From assembly GCF_003732665.1 (NCBI RefSeq), contig NZ_MOBP01000001.1:1-43236 (forward strand): DNA of 43,236 nucleotides, given 5' to 3'. Numbering within the stretch: position 1 is the first letter of the stretch; each line of letters opens with the position of its first letter. Of this stretch, positions 42,996 through 43,236 are shown one piece after another. The notes under the pieces are model-generated. The model made no database searches. It was not told the origin of the DNA and saw nothing but the letters and a program-made list of their open reading frames with translations. Both the position numbers and the translations under genes were made by a program. This DNA is from Pseudomonas frederiksbergensis. Lineage in GTDB: Bacteria; Pseudomonadota; Gammaproteobacteria; Pseudomonadales; Pseudomonadaceae.

Positions 42996-43236
42996 CCTTC
43001 GCGAGCAAGCCCGCTCCCACAGGGGGGGGCCGTGGCGGTCATAGGATTAAGGTTCACTGGAGATCAACTGTGGGAGCGAGCTTGCTCGCGAAAGCGGTGG
43101 GTCAGGCAATGGGATGTTGAATGGGCCGGCCTCTTCGCGAGCAAGCCCGCTCCCACAGGGGGGCTGCGGCGGCCATAGGATTAAGGTTCACTGGAGATCA
43201 ACTGTGGGAGCGGGCTTGCTCGCGAAAGCGGTGGGT
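42996..43236. repeat. REPIN tandem array, 134-bp period (continues beyond window)
   Basis: A reverse REP ends at 43020, forward REPs begin at 43070 and 43204 (134 bp apart), and a reverse copy ends near 43157. The linker with CATAGGATTAAGGTTCACTG is duplicated before each forward copy, so whole REPIN-plus-linker units have been copied in tandem. The array is cut by the window edge. Confidence 0.92.

Overview
The window is chromosomal DNA from a Pseudomonas, most likely of the P. fluorescens complex. The 5' end of a 16S rRNA gene at the left edge is of Pseudomonas type, the proteins read as Pseudomonas orthologues, and nearly every intergenic gap carries the palindromic REP repeats typical of that group (about 43 REP units, core GAGCGGGCTTGCTCGCGAA and variants). 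I see no prophage, plasmid, insertion sequence, CRISPR array or tRNA gene. All functional calls come from reading the sequence; no database search was run.

Layout. 1-660: the 5' end of an rrn operon on the minus strand, with boxA and three tandem promoters. 744-4697: a beta-alanine / omega-amino-acid catabolic cluster (MmsA/BauC-type semialdehyde dehydrogenase, BauA-type transaminase, divergent LysR regulator). 4895-18273: a purine salvage and uptake region, made of a RutR-like TetR regulator, a YigZ protein, a nucleoside-type ABC importer (ATPase and two permeases), 8-oxoguanine deaminase, the BMP-family binding protein, a 2-oxoglutarate/Fe(II) oxygenase and an adenine deaminase. It is interrupted by a MerR/SDR/membrane-protein module and a ChaA-type Ca2+/H+ antiporter. 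The 530-bp gap in front of the ABC genes holds four DnaA-box matches.

18385-24870: transporters and regulators (two MFS carriers, ArsR, LysR with a divergent ABM monooxygenase and MDR reductase, and a 56-aa protein of unknown function). 25096-28829: copper homeostasis (copZ, copA, cueR, two CueR-type operators, and a small secreted protein between them). 28783-30021: an MFS carrier that overlaps cueR tail to tail. 30041-30801: a six-unit tandem array of REPINs with a 134-135 bp period. 30875-39079: RIO-type kinase, dCache chemoreceptor with a candidate sigma-28 promoter, AraC regulator, and a thiolase / high-molecular-weight FabG / MaoC-hydratase set resembling a short fatty-acid metabolism module. 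39500-42973: a glycine/threonine-rich, aromatic-free lipoprotein followed by a TpsB (FhaC/ShlB-type) outer-membrane translocator. The right edge is a second REPIN array that runs out of the window.

How the genes work together. The purine genes form a plausible pathway: the BMP protein and ABC complex import nucleosides or bases, and the deaminases convert adenine to hypoxanthine and 8-oxoguanine to urate, possibly under the RutR-like regulator. CueR should activate copZ and copA, and it is encoded in the same transcript as copA. The most unusual loci are the lipoprotein/TpsB pair, which has no conventional TpsA exoprotein, the two REPIN tandem arrays that share one period, and the DnaA-box cluster far from any dnaA gene.
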